A DNA stretch of 28,066 nucleotides, from assembly GCA_002320005.1 (NCBI GenBank), contig DCJK01000014.1:1-28066 (forward strand), written 5' to 3'. The notes under the pieces are model-generated. The model saw nothing but the letters and a program-made list of their open reading frames with translations. It made no database searches and had not been told where the DNA came from. Shown in pieces: positions 15,449 to 22,559 of this stretch (position 1 is the stretch's first letter; each line of letters opens with the position of its first letter). Source of the DNA: Firmicutes bacterium UBA1702. GTDB taxonomy: Bacteria; Bacillota; Clostridia; Peptostreptococcales; Anaerovoracaceae. Made by a program: the position numbers and the translations under genes.

Positions 15449-16084
15449 CTATTTGCCCTGACCTTTAACCGCATACTGAATGCGAACCAGTCCACCCCTA
15501 TTTCCAGGTACTGCGCCTTTAACCAGCATGAGGTTTCTGTCAGCAATAACTTTTACGAGAACTACGTTCTGAACGGTAACGGTTTCTCTACCCATTCTTC
15601 CCGGGCCTTTGTTGCCCTTGAATACTCTTGATGGGTAAGTACCTGCGGCCAGTGCGCCGGCAAGTCTCTTATGCTTGGAACCGTGAGTCATAGGGCCTCT
15701 GTGGTGTCCGTGTCTCTTGATGTTACCCTGTGTACCCTTACCTTTGGATACTCCTGTAATGTCAAGCTTCTTGCCTTCTTCGAATTCGGCAGCTGTAATC
15801 ACCTGTCCTACTTCGTAGCTTTCGCCTTCTTCTACTCTGAATTCTGCCAGATATTTCTTTGTAACTACTCCGGCTTTTTCGAAGTGTCCTGTCAGCGGCT
15901 TGTTTACTCTCTGAGGTTTCTGATCCTCAAAACCTACCTGAACTGCGTTGTATCCGTCAGTCTCAACAGTTTTAACCTGAGTTACAACTTCCGGACCGGC
16001 TTCGATAACGGTTACAGGAACTACATTTCCTGCTTCGTCGAAGATCTGAGTCATGCCCAGCTTCTTGCCTAAAATTGCTTTCAT
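15449..16084 (-). CDS. rplC: 50S ribosomal protein L3
   Basis: L3 initiates large-subunit assembly and its loop approaches the peptidyl transferase centre. The 211-aa product begins MKAILGKKLGMTQIFDEAG and has VSKGKGTQGNIKRHGHHRGP and the region FKGNKGPGRMGRETVTVQN. The same frame stays open for 37 codons upstream, but the ATG at 16082-16084 directly follows AAAAGGAG and matches the family start. The upstream part falls in the structured rpsJ-rplC gap. Confidence 0.97.
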   Translation of the reverse strand: MKAILGKKLGMTQIFDEAGNVVPVTVIEAGPEVVTQVKTVETDGYNAVQVGFEDQKPQRVNKPLTGHFEKAGVVTKKYLAEFRVEEGESYEVGQVITAAEFEEGKKLDITGVSKGKGTQGNIKRHGHHRGPMTHGSKHKRLAGALAAGTYPSRVFKGNKGPGRMGRETVTVQNVVLVKVIADRNLMLVKGAVPGNRGGLVRIQYAVKGQGK

Positions 16085-16108
16085 ATTTTTTCTCCTTTTC
16101 TTACATTG

Positions 16109-16201
16109 GAACGCTCTGGTGTATCTTGCCGTCTGCAGCACCGCATCTTGTGCCTGGGTTCTCACAGGTGAACCGTTGCAGCTTTTCCCTCTCATGCGTT
16201 C
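16109..16201 (-). promoter_or_regulatory. Predicted three-way-junction RNA between rpsJ and rplC
   Basis: The gap can fold into nested helices: GAACGC (16109-16114) with GCGTTC (16196-16201); inside it CTGCA (16133-16137) with TGCAG (16177-16181); and inside that two hairpins, GCAC (16138-16141) with GTGC (16150-16153) and GGTTC (16157-16161) with GAACC (16170-16174), each with an 8-nt loop. The gap of 135 bp is far longer than the usual 10-25 bp here. It directly precedes rplC-rplD. Folding was done by eye. Confidence 0.45.
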
Positions 16202-16205
16202 TTAC

Positions 16206-16222
16206 TAAGGGAGTGTCCCTTA
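16206..16222 (-). promoter_or_regulatory. Short hairpin on the rpsJ stop codon
   Basis: TAAGGGA (16206-16212) and TCCCTTA (16216-16222) are a perfect 7-bp inverted repeat with a 3-nt loop. The repeat contains the rpsJ stop codon. There is no U-run, so it is not a terminator. It lies next to the larger three-way-junction element. Confidence 0.5.
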
Positions 16223-16531
16223 CAGTTTGATTTCGATGTCTACGCCTGCAGGCAGATCAAGCTTTGTTAAAGCGTCTGTAGTCTTCAGTGTAGCATTTGT
16301 GATGTCGATAAGTCTCTTGTGAGTTCTCTGTTCGAACTGCTCTCTGCTGTCCTTATACTTGTGAACAGCTCTTAAGATTGTAACGACTTCTTTTTCCGTA
16401 GGAAGCGGAATAGGGCCTGAAACATCTGCGCCTGTCTTCTTAGCTGTCTCTACGATTTTGGCTGCCGACTGATCCAATAAAGCGTGGTCGTAAGCCTTCA
16501 GTTTGATTCTGATTTTCTGTAATTCGCTCAT
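16220..16531 (-). CDS. rpsJ: 30S ribosomal protein S10
   Basis: S10 is in the small-subunit head and also serves (as NusE) in transcription antitermination. The 103-aa product has QKIRIKLKAYDHALLDQSA, VSGPIPLPTEKEVVTILRA and EQFEQRTHKRLIDI, all standard. The start follows AGGAGGAAGAA. It is the first gene of the operon, downstream of a strong promoter and a leader of about 260 nt. rpsL, rpsG, fusA and tuf, which often precede rpsJ, are absent. Confidence 0.98.
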   Translation of the reverse strand: MSELQKIRIKLKAYDHALLDQSAAKIVETAKKTGADVSGPIPLPTEKEVVTILRAVHKYKDSREQFEQRTHKRLIDITNATLKTTDALTKLDLPAGVDIEIKL

Positions 16532-16790
16532 TTCTTCCTCCTAAAAATTTTTGTACTGTTTTCGCTATGCTTGTACAAGGGGTCCGTAATGCCTTGTTTT
16601 CAACGTGTACAGGAGTTTGCTTGTTTGGAAGACTTGCGCCTTCAACCTTATACACGCTGCCGTGTGTTTGCGAATTTTACTCACACAGCAAAAAACCGGC
16701 GAATCCCTCCGCCCTCATCGAGTGAGGACATGCTCGGCGGAAATTACCTGATAGCTCAGCAACTTCCCGCTTCATCGCCTTTTCACAAGC
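16532..16790 (-). promoter_or_regulatory. Structured 5' leader of the ribosomal operon
   Basis: No gene fits here. From the promoter, the transcript would carry: (i) a long hairpin, 16756-16770 with 16737-16751 (15-nt arms, TAGC loop, a 3x3 internal loop); (ii) a CCTCA/TGAGG hairpin (16713-16717, 16723-16727); (iii) a terminator-like hairpin (16690-16713); (iv) a GTGTG/CACAC helix near 16660-16690; (v) a long-range CGTGTA/TACACG helix (16604-16609 with 16651-16656); and the rpsJ RBS. Helix (i) and an alternative pairing of 16736-16740 with 16709-16713 exclude each other, which suggests attenuation. An S10-operon leader is known from E. coli and proposed for Firmicutes; I cannot tell whether this matches. 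Confidence 0.6.
16690..16713 (-). terminator. Candidate attenuator in the rpsJ leader
   Basis: On the transcript, GGCGGA (16713-16708) pairs with TTCGCC (16703-16698) around a GGGA tetraloop, and GG plus six U (16695-16690) follow. The stem is 6 bp including one G-U. This is a plausible but moderate rho-independent terminator located 160 nt before rpsJ. Confidence 0.5.
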
Positions 16791-16796
16791 TATTTA

Positions 16797-16825
16797 AGTA
16801 TATATTATATGTGAAAGTATTGCAA
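16797..16825 (-). promoter_or_regulatory. Sigma-A promoter of the ribosomal operon
   Basis: Reading the minus strand, -35 TTGCAA (16825-16820), a 17-bp spacer and -10 TATACT (16802-16797) give a near-consensus promoter. Transcription would start near 16790. Confidence 0.75.
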
Positions 16826-16829
16826 GCGA

Positions 16830-16854
16830 TTTTTTTGTTTTTTTATATTTTTTT
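16830..16854 (-). promoter_or_regulatory. UP-element-like A-tracts
   Basis: Just upstream of the -35 box, the transcribed-sense strand has three runs of seven A (16854-16848, 16844-16838, 16836-16830). Such A-tracts bind the RNA polymerase alpha C-terminal domain at strong promoters. Confidence 0.55.
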
Positions 16855-16950
16855 AAGTTAAAATTAAGCAATTTCAATGTCTCGAGGCCATTCATATTGC
16901 ACACTTTTCCAAGCGTTTGTTATTCGTGTCGTTTTTTATCTTCAAACAAC

Positions 16951-16992
16951 AAAAAATGCATCCCGGCACTTGCTCCATGCACAGGATGCATT
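16951..16992 (-). terminator. Rho-independent terminator after psuG
   Basis: AATGCATCC and GGATGCATT (16955-16963 and 16984-16992) form a 9-bp stem with a 20-nt loop. On the minus-strand transcript a run of six U follows (16956-16951). It separates the psuG operon from the ribosomal promoter about 130 bp downstream. The intervening 16855-16950 holds nothing that I recognise. Confidence 0.75.
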
Positions 16993-17007
16993 ATAATCAA
17001 AATATTT

Positions 17008-17913
17008 TTAGATGTTGCAGGCAATCTTTGCTCCAATATCTGCGTTATTGAGTACAAGTTTGATATTTGCCTCAAGGCTTTTTCCTTCTGTAAGGTCTTT
17101 CACTTTAGAAAGCAGGAACGGTGTGACTTCCTTGCCTTTTACTCCCTTTTCTTCTGCTTCTCTGATGGCCTCATCTATTACGGCATTTATTTCATCCGCA
17201 GGGATTTCGTCTGCTTCAGGAATAGGACATGTTACCAATATCCCGCCTTTTAACCCAAGCTTCTCTTTCATTGAAATAAGCGCGCCGATCTCCTCAGGTG
17301 TATCCAGTCTGCAGTTGGCCTTTTCGCCGCTCTTTCTGCTGTAGAAAGCAGGAATTTCATCGGTTCCGTAGGCTATTACCGGAACCCCTGCAGTCTCAAG
17401 ATACTCCAGTGTTGCAGGTATATCAAGAATTGCTTTTGCCCCTGCGCATACAACGGTAACGTCTGTCATCTTAAGTTCTTCAAGGTCTGCTGAAATGTCA
17501 AAACTTTCTCCTGCTCCTCTGTGAACTCCACCTATTCCTCCTGTAACAAACAGCTTAATTCCTGCCATGTGAGCCGCAATCATTGTTCCGGCTACAGTAG
17601 TTGCGCCGTCCATTTTTTTGGATATAACCAGAGGGAAGTCCCTGCGGCTGACTTTGAGCACATTGTCTGCGTGAGCCATATATTCTATTTCATCTTTCGT
17701 CATTCCTATTTTGATTCTGCCTCCCAGAATTCCGATAGTTGCAGGCACCGCACCGTTCTCTCTCACCTTGGCTTCAACCGCCAGAGCTGTCTCCACATTC
17801 TGCGGATAAGGCATTCCGTGAGCTATGATTGTTGATTCCAGAGCCACTACAGCCTGTCCTTCTTCCAGAGCTTTTGCCACTTCAGGGTTTACGTCCAGAA
17901 AATTGTCATACAT
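17008..17913 (-). CDS. psuG: Pseudouridine-5'-phosphate glycosidase
   Basis: PsuG splits pseudouridine 5'-phosphate into uracil and ribose 5-phosphate, breaking a C-C glycosidic bond. The 301-aa product has ALESTIIAHGMPYPQN, the conserved VTGGIGGVHRG and an intact active site by comparison with the E. coli enzyme: E26, K87, H131, D139, the Schiff-base lysine K160 and N283. Its ATG is 2 nt after the psuK stop, and its RBS GAAAGGAG lies inside psuK, so the two are coupled. A terminator follows. Confidence 0.95.
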   Translation of the reverse strand: MYDNFLDVNPEVAKALEEGQAVVALESTIIAHGMPYPQNVETALAVEAKVRENGAVPATIGILGGRIKIGMTKDEIEYMAHADNVLKVSRRDFPLVISKKMDGATTVAGTMIAAHMAGIKLFVTGGIGGVHRGAGESFDISADLEELKMTDVTVVCAGAKAILDIPATLEYLETAGVPVIAYGTDEIPAFYSRKSGEKANCRLDTPEEIGALISMKEKLGLKGGILVTCPIPEADEIPADEINAVIDEAIREAEEKGVKGKEVTPFLLSKVKDLTEGKSLEANIKLVLNNADIGAKIACNI

Positions 17914-17915
17914 TT

Positions 17916-18824
17916 TTAAAATCTCCTTTCAATTTCGGCTTTGCTTATGGCTTTGTTTACGGCGCCGGGGCTTTCCATTGTCACCTGTGCCGCTGCCATA
18001 CCAATTTTTGCTATTTCTTCAATATCGAGTCCCCGGACCATGCCTATCAGTATTGCTGCCGAAAAGCTGTCTCCTGCGCCTGTGGCGCTTACCGGAGAAA
18101 TATCCTTCGGCCTGATGAAGCCTTCACGGTCTGGACTTCTGTAATATACACCCTCTTTGTTGAGTGTTATAAATACTTTTTTTACTCCTTGCTGTATAAA
18201 CCATCCGCCTGCTGCTCTGAGTTCTTCTTCAGAAGTGATTTTCAGCCCGGACAGCGCTTCCGCCTCCATAACATTAGGTTTAATACACTCAAATTTTCCG
18301 ATGATTTTCCGTGCTTTTACTGCTTTTGTCACCGATACCGGGTCCAGAAACAGAGGCGTTTTCTCAAGGATATCTGCAGCGTATTCCAGAGTTTCTTCTG
18401 ACAGGTTTGTATCCAGGGCTACGGCTTTTGACCCCAGAAGCAGTTCTCTGTGTTTATCCAGAAATCGAGGAGTAATTACATTTACAATATCCATATCGCT
18501 TATTGCAAGCTCCATGTCCTTGTCTTCGTTTAGAATAGACAGATACATGGCTGAATTTCTGCCTGCCAGAATCTCCACACCGGAAACATCGACGCCCAGT
18601 TCCTGAAGTTCTTCTTTTGCGCCCCTTCCCATCTGATCTTCGCCTATGACCGAAACCATCGCCACATCTCCACCTATTCTCGCTATGTTCTCGGTTATAT
18701 TCCTTCCCACTCCGCCGTAAGATAAAGAAATTCTTCCGGGGTTGGAGTCCTCCCTTCGAAGTTTGTTGAAGGGGCTGCCCTCTATATCTATATTTATTCC
18801 GCCGATAACGGTTATATCTGCCAT
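17916..18824 (-). CDS. psuK: Pseudouridine kinase, PfkB family
   Basis: The PfkB-family kinase phosphorylates pseudouridine to the substrate of PsuG. The 302-aa product starts with the family strand ITVIGGINIDIEG, has the nucleoside-binding GGVGRNITENIARIGG near residue 37 and the C-terminal catalytic motif ATGAGDSFSAA with the base Asp. The downstream neighbour psuG makes pseudouridine the likely substrate; other PfkB substrates are possible from sequence alone. It follows the nucleoside kinase gene by 29 bp with an AGAGGAG RBS. Confidence 0.9.
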   Translation of the reverse strand: MADITVIGGINIDIEGSPFNKLRREDSNPGRISLSYGGVGRNITENIARIGGDVAMVSVIGEDQMGRGAKEELQELGVDVSGVEILAGRNSAMYLSILNEDKDMELAISDMDIVNVITPRFLDKHRELLLGSKAVALDTNLSEETLEYAADILEKTPLFLDPVSVTKAVKARKIIGKFECIKPNVMEAEALSGLKITSEEELRAAGGWFIQQGVKKVFITLNKEGVYYRSPDREGFIRPKDISPVSATGAGDSFSAAILIGMVRGLDIEEIAKIGMAAAQVTMESPGAVNKAISKAEIERRF

Positions 18825-18853
18825 TTCCTGCTCCTCTTGTCTTTTTTCGTTTT

Positions 18854-20518
18854 CTAATCTACAAACACGCTGCCGCCTATAAATTCTCTGAGAATTGAGT
18901 TATTCACAATAGCTGAATCGTCTTCAACTGTTTTGAAAAAGCGCAGAAAATTCAGCATTCTGACTGCATCTCCGTATTCCGGTTCCTCCGGAGTAATGGC
19001 TTCCAGAAGAGGCACGGCATATTTTTTCAGTACACATATCTCATAAAGGTGGACGGAATTAAACAGCACATCTGCCTCGTTACTGAAAGGAAAGATGTTC
19101 TTGTCCTCTCCTGCCCTCACTTTAGGCCAGCTTGATATGGTGCTCTGAGCGCTGTGACCCCTGTACTTGTAGTCACGCACCATGCGCCTTATCATTCTAT
19201 GATCAGTAGTCACAATTCTGTTGTGGCTGTCTATATTCAGCTGAGTCAGCGGACTTATGTAAATCTTGAACTTTTCTTCCTCTGGAAGTTCCGAGGTAAG
19301 GGCTTCGTTCAGCGCATGTATTCCTTCTATTACAATAGGCTGACTGGATTTTATGGATGTAATCCGCTTGCCGTATTCCTTTTTTCCGGTAATGAAGTTA
19401 AATGTAGGAAGATCCACAGTTTTTCCTGCCAGAAGGTCATTCATATTGCTGTTAAAAAGCTGAATGTCTACTGCGTCCAGATCTTCATAGTTCTTTTCTC
19501 CATATTCATCCAGAGGCGTGTGTTCTCTTTCCACGAAATAGTCATCTGTTCCCATATAAAGCGGTTCCAGACCGTTGACTCTGAGTTGTATGCACAGTCT
19601 GCGCGCAAAAGTGGTCTTTCCTGATGATGACGGTCCTGCAATAAGAATTATACGTTTATGACCCTTGGTTATCATATCGGCTATTTCCACTATGCGTCTT
19701 TCGTGAAGTGCTTCGGAAAGTTGTATAAGATCCGTGAATTTTCCCTCATCTATCTTGCGATTCAGATCCGACACATAGTCGATACCCATAAGTTTTCCCC
19801 ATCGGTTCTGCTCTCCGAAAGTCTTGTACAGCAGTTTTTCGTCAACATATTCCGGTATCTTATCGGGCTGAGACGGCTGCGGGAAACGCATGAGCACACC
19901 GCGTCTGTATTTGCGGAGTTCAAAATGTCTGATGTATCCGGTAGATGGCGCCATGAGACCATAGAAGAAATCTCTGTATCCGGCCAGTGAATAGAAAGGT
20001 ACTTTCTTCATGCGAGGGTTTTCACCCAGCAGCGCGATTTTTTCCGGGCAGCCCATTTCTTCAAACCTGGCTATGGCTTCTTCTTTTGTGAGTTCTTCGC
20101 GTACAAAAGGAATATCCTCCTCCACGATGTGGTGCATACGCTGTTCTATCTCTTTTACCTGTTTTGCCGTTACCGGCTCTGCAGCCTTTATTTCTGTGTA
20201 AAGGCCTTTGTTAAGAGCATTTTCAATATCCACATCTGCCTTGCCCAGTATGTCCTCTATGGCTTTCAAATATATCAGTATAAGGCTGTTCTGATATATC
20301 AGATTCGCAGCCTGCGTCCTCATATCTAAAAACTCCACACGGCATTCTCTGCTCAGCCTGTGGTCAAGTCCCTCAATTTTGTTGTCTACTTTAGCAGCCA
20401 GAACCGTGTAAGGCAGCTGCTTTGCATACTGCTTATAAAGTTCCTCGATTGTGGTGCCTCTGGCAATGGCTGCCACAGTCTCTTCACTGCGCAGCTCTTT
20501 CACTAATCTTATATTCAT
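18854..20518 (-). CDS. Uridine kinase-like nucleoside kinase with TGS/ThrRS-like N-terminus
   Basis: This 554-aa protein has a TGS-like N-terminal domain (about 1-65), a middle region like the second additional domain of threonyl-tRNA synthetase (about 75-240) and a C-terminal phosphoribulokinase/uridine kinase domain. The kinase part has the P-loop GPSSSGKTT (295-303), MGTDDYFV and the VIEGIHALN strand. Such long forms are common in Clostridia and annotated as uridine kinase or nucleoside kinase; the role of the N-terminal half is not known. It is the first gene of the operon with psuK and psuG, so it probably salvages uridine or a related nucleoside. The RBS is a G-rich GGGGGGATG just before the ATG. 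Confidence 0.88.
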   Translation of the reverse strand: MNIRLVKELRSEETVAAIARGTTIEELYKQYAKQLPYTVLAAKVDNKIEGLDHRLSRECRVEFLDMRTQAANLIYQNSLILIYLKAIEDILGKADVDIENALNKGLYTEIKAAEPVTAKQVKEIEQRMHHIVEEDIPFVREELTKEEAIARFEEMGCPEKIALLGENPRMKKVPFYSLAGYRDFFYGLMAPSTGYIRHFELRKYRRGVLMRFPQPSQPDKIPEYVDEKLLYKTFGEQNRWGKLMGIDYVSDLNRKIDEGKFTDLIQLSEALHERRIVEIADMITKGHKRIILIAGPSSSGKTTFARRLCIQLRVNGLEPLYMGTDDYFVEREHTPLDEYGEKNYEDLDAVDIQLFNSNMNDLLAGKTVDLPTFNFITGKKEYGKRITSIKSSQPIVIEGIHALNEALTSELPEEEKFKIYISPLTQLNIDSHNRIVTTDHRMIRRMVRDYKYRGHSAQSTISSWPKVRAGEDKNIFPFSNEADVLFNSVHLYEICVLKKYAVPLLEAITPEEPEYGDAVRMLNFLRFFKTVEDDSAIVNNSILREFIGGSVFVD

Positions 20519-20612
20519 TTTACATCCCCCCTGCTTATTTTGGCTGTGCTTTTATATAATAACATAAAAAAATGATTTTGGGGCAAAATACCTTTCGAAA
20601 GGAGTGATTACT
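20519..20612. promoter_or_regulatory. Divergent promoter region
   Basis: The gap between the divergent nucleoside kinase and DUF378 genes has an AT-rich centre (TTATATAATAA) that could serve as a -10 in either direction. On the plus strand TTGGCT lies 17 bp before CATAAA. On the minus strand TTGCCC lies 19 bp before TATTAT. Neither is a good match, so the call is weak. Confidence 0.35.
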
Positions 20613-20807
20613 TTGAAAAAACTGATTCTCATCCTTATGATAATCGGCGGTATCAACTGGGGCCTCATCGGTTTCTTTAATTTTAACCTTGTTTCATGGA
20701 TTTTCGGAGGAAACCTGGCGGTAGTTTCCAGAATAATATATGCCGTGGTAGGCCTGGCATCTCTGTACGGAATTTCTTTTCTTTTCGACAGCAGGCACCG
20801 AGCATAA
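20613..20807 (+). CDS. DUF378 family small membrane protein
   Basis: The 64-aa product is almost all hydrophobic, with two membrane segments and the DUF378 pattern GGINWGLIGFFNFNLV followed by IIYAVVGLASLYGIS. Function is unknown. The start is taken as TTG (20613-20615), because AAAGGAG ends 8 nt before it. The GTG three codons upstream overlaps the end of that RBS. It is a single gene, followed at once by a strong terminator. Confidence 0.85.
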   Translation: MKKLILILMIIGGINWGLIGFFNFNLVSWIFGGNLAVVSRIIYAVVGLASLYGISFLFDSRHRA

Positions 20808-20810
20808 ACT

Positions 20811-20835
20811 ATGGGGAACTTAACAAGTTCCCCAT
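20811..20835. terminator. Bidirectional terminator hairpin
   Basis: ATGGGGAACTT (20811-20821) and AAGTTCCCCAT (20825-20835) form a perfect 11-bp stem with a 3-nt loop between the convergent DUF378 and YdbC-like genes. The flanking U-run is weak on both sides (ATTATCTTTC). Confidence 0.7.
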
Positions 20836-20837
20836 AA

Positions 20838-21092
20838 TTATCTTTCTGTTTTGTTATGATTTTTCGATATATAGCTGCTGATCAGGTCTGCAAGAGCGGC
20901 TGCCTCAGTCATATGCAGAGTCACTCCCCTGCTCATATGCTCATGATTTGCGTCCCAGTCTCTGATATCCAGCTTGGCGTTGTTTCCATTCCACTCTACC
21001 AGATTAAGTTCTTTTTTCCAGCCTGTGGGATATTCCCCCAGAATGCCCAGATGTTCTTTGATTTCAAAAGAAAAATCATCGTTTCTGCTCAT
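20838..21092 (-). CDS. YdbC family (PC4-like) protein
   Basis: The 84-aa product has the pattern FEIKEHLGILGEYPTGWKKE, then LNLVEWNGNNAKLDIRDWD and HMSRGVTLHMTEAAAL, typical of the YdbC family related to the single-stranded DNA-binding PC4 coactivator fold. Its exact role is unknown. The frame opens 21 codons earlier, but MSRNDDF (ATG 21090-21092) directly follows GGAGATATT, and a good promoter ends only 35 bp upstream, so the short form is chosen. Confidence 0.85.
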   Translation of the reverse strand: MSRNDDFSFEIKEHLGILGEYPTGWKKELNLVEWNGNNAKLDIRDWDANHEHMSRGVTLHMTEAAALADLISSYISKNHNKTER

Positions 21093-21126
21093 AATATCTC
21101 CTTCCCTGATATCCCTTTGCAAGACG

Positions 21127-21155
21127 ATTTTAACATTGCTGGAAAAATATGTCAA
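21127..21155 (-). promoter_or_regulatory. Sigma-A promoter of the YdbC-like gene
   Basis: On the minus strand TTGACA (21155-21150), a 17-bp spacer and TAAAAT (21132-21127) match the sigma-A consensus closely. It lies 24 bp after the aminotransferase stop codon. Confidence 0.8.
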
Positions 21156-21178
21156 TTGTTTATCGTTTTTTATTCTCT

Positions 21179-22423
21179 TTATTTATCCGCTTCTTCAATG
21201 GCTTTCTTGATTACAGCGGGAAGTCTCCGGCATACGTCTTCCGGAACAGAGGCTCCTGATACCCTCACGCCTTTGGCCAGAGGAACCACAAAAACTCCCT
21301 CTTTCTCCAGCCGGGCGCTTACTGCATCCGGGTTTTTGCATGGTATGGACATGAAAAATCCCGATCTGTACGGAAGAGTTTTTAACCCCACCTTTTCAGC
21401 TTCTTCCTTAAAGGCTTTGCCTCTCCTTATGAGCATATCCCTGTATTCTTTGCGTTCATCCATTACTTTTTTCAGGAGCTGTGGATCAGCATATATTCTG
21501 GACAGGATCACCTGCGGAGCCCTGGTGCAGTTTGACCACGAGGCTCTTGATGAAAACTCGCATACACGCCTGAATTCCTCTGCGATTTCCTTGTGTCCCG
21601 TCATGCATATCATAGCTCCGCAGCGCTGACCGTAGAGAGTGTAAGCCTTTGAAAGACTGTGGGCTATAATTACAAGTACATTTTCATCGAGCTTTTCCAG
21701 TATAGGGAAAAAGCTTCTGCTGTCTCCTTCATCTCCGGCAAAATCAGCGTATGCCGCATCCACCAGCAGCGTGATTTTTTTGCCTGAGGATTCTCTGTTC
21801 AGAATTTCTGACACCCGGAGCCATTCCTCGTCAGTAAGTGCATAACCCGTAGGATTATGAGACGGTGTGTTGAGTATTATGATAAGCCTCTCCTGATTTT
21901 CAAGGAGCTTTTTTACTTTTTCCGAGAAGGATTCCATGTTGAAGCTGCCGGACTCGTTAAAAAGCTCAAAGGTATCCAGTTTTCTGCCCTGTTCCTGAGC
22001 TATGGTGTTGTATGGAGCCCAGTACCAGTCTGATGTGAGCACATAGTCGCCATATTCTGAGTAATTTGAAATTGTGTTTCTGATAGCTCCCGTACCTCCC
22101 GGAGTCGCAACTGCCTCGGTATACGTCTTTGGGATAAAATCCCTGAAAAGGTCCTTTTTTACGGCTTCTTTGAATTCAGGTATTCCGCCTATAGGTGCAT
22201 ATTGCGCATATTCGGCGGGCGACAGCGCCTTGAAAACCTCATCTACTGATGAAAGTACGATCAGTCTGCCATTATCATCCAGCAGGGCACCGATGGTGGC
22301 ATTTACCACCTTGCTTTCTCCTTCTTTAGCAATCATCGCTTTTGCACGATTGCTGATGCCGAATATTTTGTCTTCTTTTGAAATGGTTCTTCCGTTTTGC
22401 GAAGCAAAAATCATTTGTGTCAT
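21179..22423 (-). CDS. Class I/II pyridoxal-phosphate aminotransferase
   Basis: The enzyme transfers amino groups between amino acids and 2-oxo acids, with PLP bound to K259 in SLSKAYTLYGQR. Other fold type I residues are present: N190 in HNPTGY, D222 and Y225 in LLVDAAYADF, R267, and R387 as the likely carboxylate-binding arginine. The 414-aa length and the start (IFASQNGRTISKEDKIFGI) resemble a clostridial aminotransferase group of aspartate/aromatic type; the substrate cannot be fixed from sequence. The ATG is 10 nt after GGAGG. The gene is alone on its transcript, apart from possible read-through into the YdbC-like gene. Confidence 0.9.
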   Translation of the reverse strand: MTQMIFASQNGRTISKEDKIFGISNRAKAMIAKEGESKVVNATIGALLDDNGRLIVLSSVDEVFKALSPAEYAQYAPIGGIPEFKEAVKKDLFRDFIPKTYTEAVATPGGTGAIRNTISNYSEYGDYVLTSDWYWAPYNTIAQEQGRKLDTFELFNESGSFNMESFSEKVKKLLENQERLIIILNTPSHNPTGYALTDEEWLRVSEILNRESSGKKITLLVDAAYADFAGDEGDSRSFFPILEKLDENVLVIIAHSLSKAYTLYGQRCGAMICMTGHKEIAEEFRRVCEFSSRASWSNCTRAPQVILSRIYADPQLLKKVMDERKEYRDMLIRRGKAFKEEAEKVGLKTLPYRSGFFMSIPCKNPDAVSARLEKEGVFVVPLAKGVRVSGASVPEDVCRRLPAVIKKAIEEADK

Positions 22424-22469
22424 AGCTCGCAGTGCCTCCTTCTTATTTTATCAGTTTCCCAGATATTCA

Positions 22470-22498
22470 ATTATATTATGAACTTGCAATTATTACAA
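22470..22498 (-). promoter_or_regulatory. Sigma-A promoter of the aminotransferase gene
   Basis: On the minus strand TTGTAA (22498-22493), a 17-bp spacer and a perfect TATAAT (22475-22470) are seen 47 bp before the start codon. An inverted repeat, AACTTG (22481-22486) with CAAGTT (22496-22501), overlaps the -35 and the spacer and could be an operator. Confidence 0.7.
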
Positions 22499-22507
22499 GT
22501 TGCATTT

Positions 22508-22538
22508 TGTATGAAATCTTTCTTTTTGGCAAAGACTA
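22508..22538 (+). promoter_or_regulatory. Sigma-F-like promoter of the SpoIIQ-like gene
   Basis: TGTATG (22508-22513), a 15-bp spacer and GCAAAGACTA (22529-22538) fit the forespore sigma-F pattern as I recall it from Bacillus (wGyATA, about 15 bp, GgnnAnAyTr) with one mismatch in each box. No good sigma-A promoter was found in this direction. The RBS GGAGGTG lies at 22548-22554. Confidence 0.45.
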
Positions 22539-22559
22539 TTTATAACTGGAGGTGAAAAC

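Noticed and set aside
16085..16195. 37-codon N-terminal extension of rplC
   Set aside because: The family start and the RBS are at 16084, and the upstream part overlaps the structured gap.
16571..16861. Plus-strand open frame of 96 codons upstream of rpsJ
   Set aside because: It is antisense to the rpsJ leader and promoter, has no RBS and shows no recognisable protein family.
21093..21155. 21-codon N-terminal extension of the YdbC-like gene
   Set aside because: It overlaps the promoter, including the -10 box, and has no RBS.
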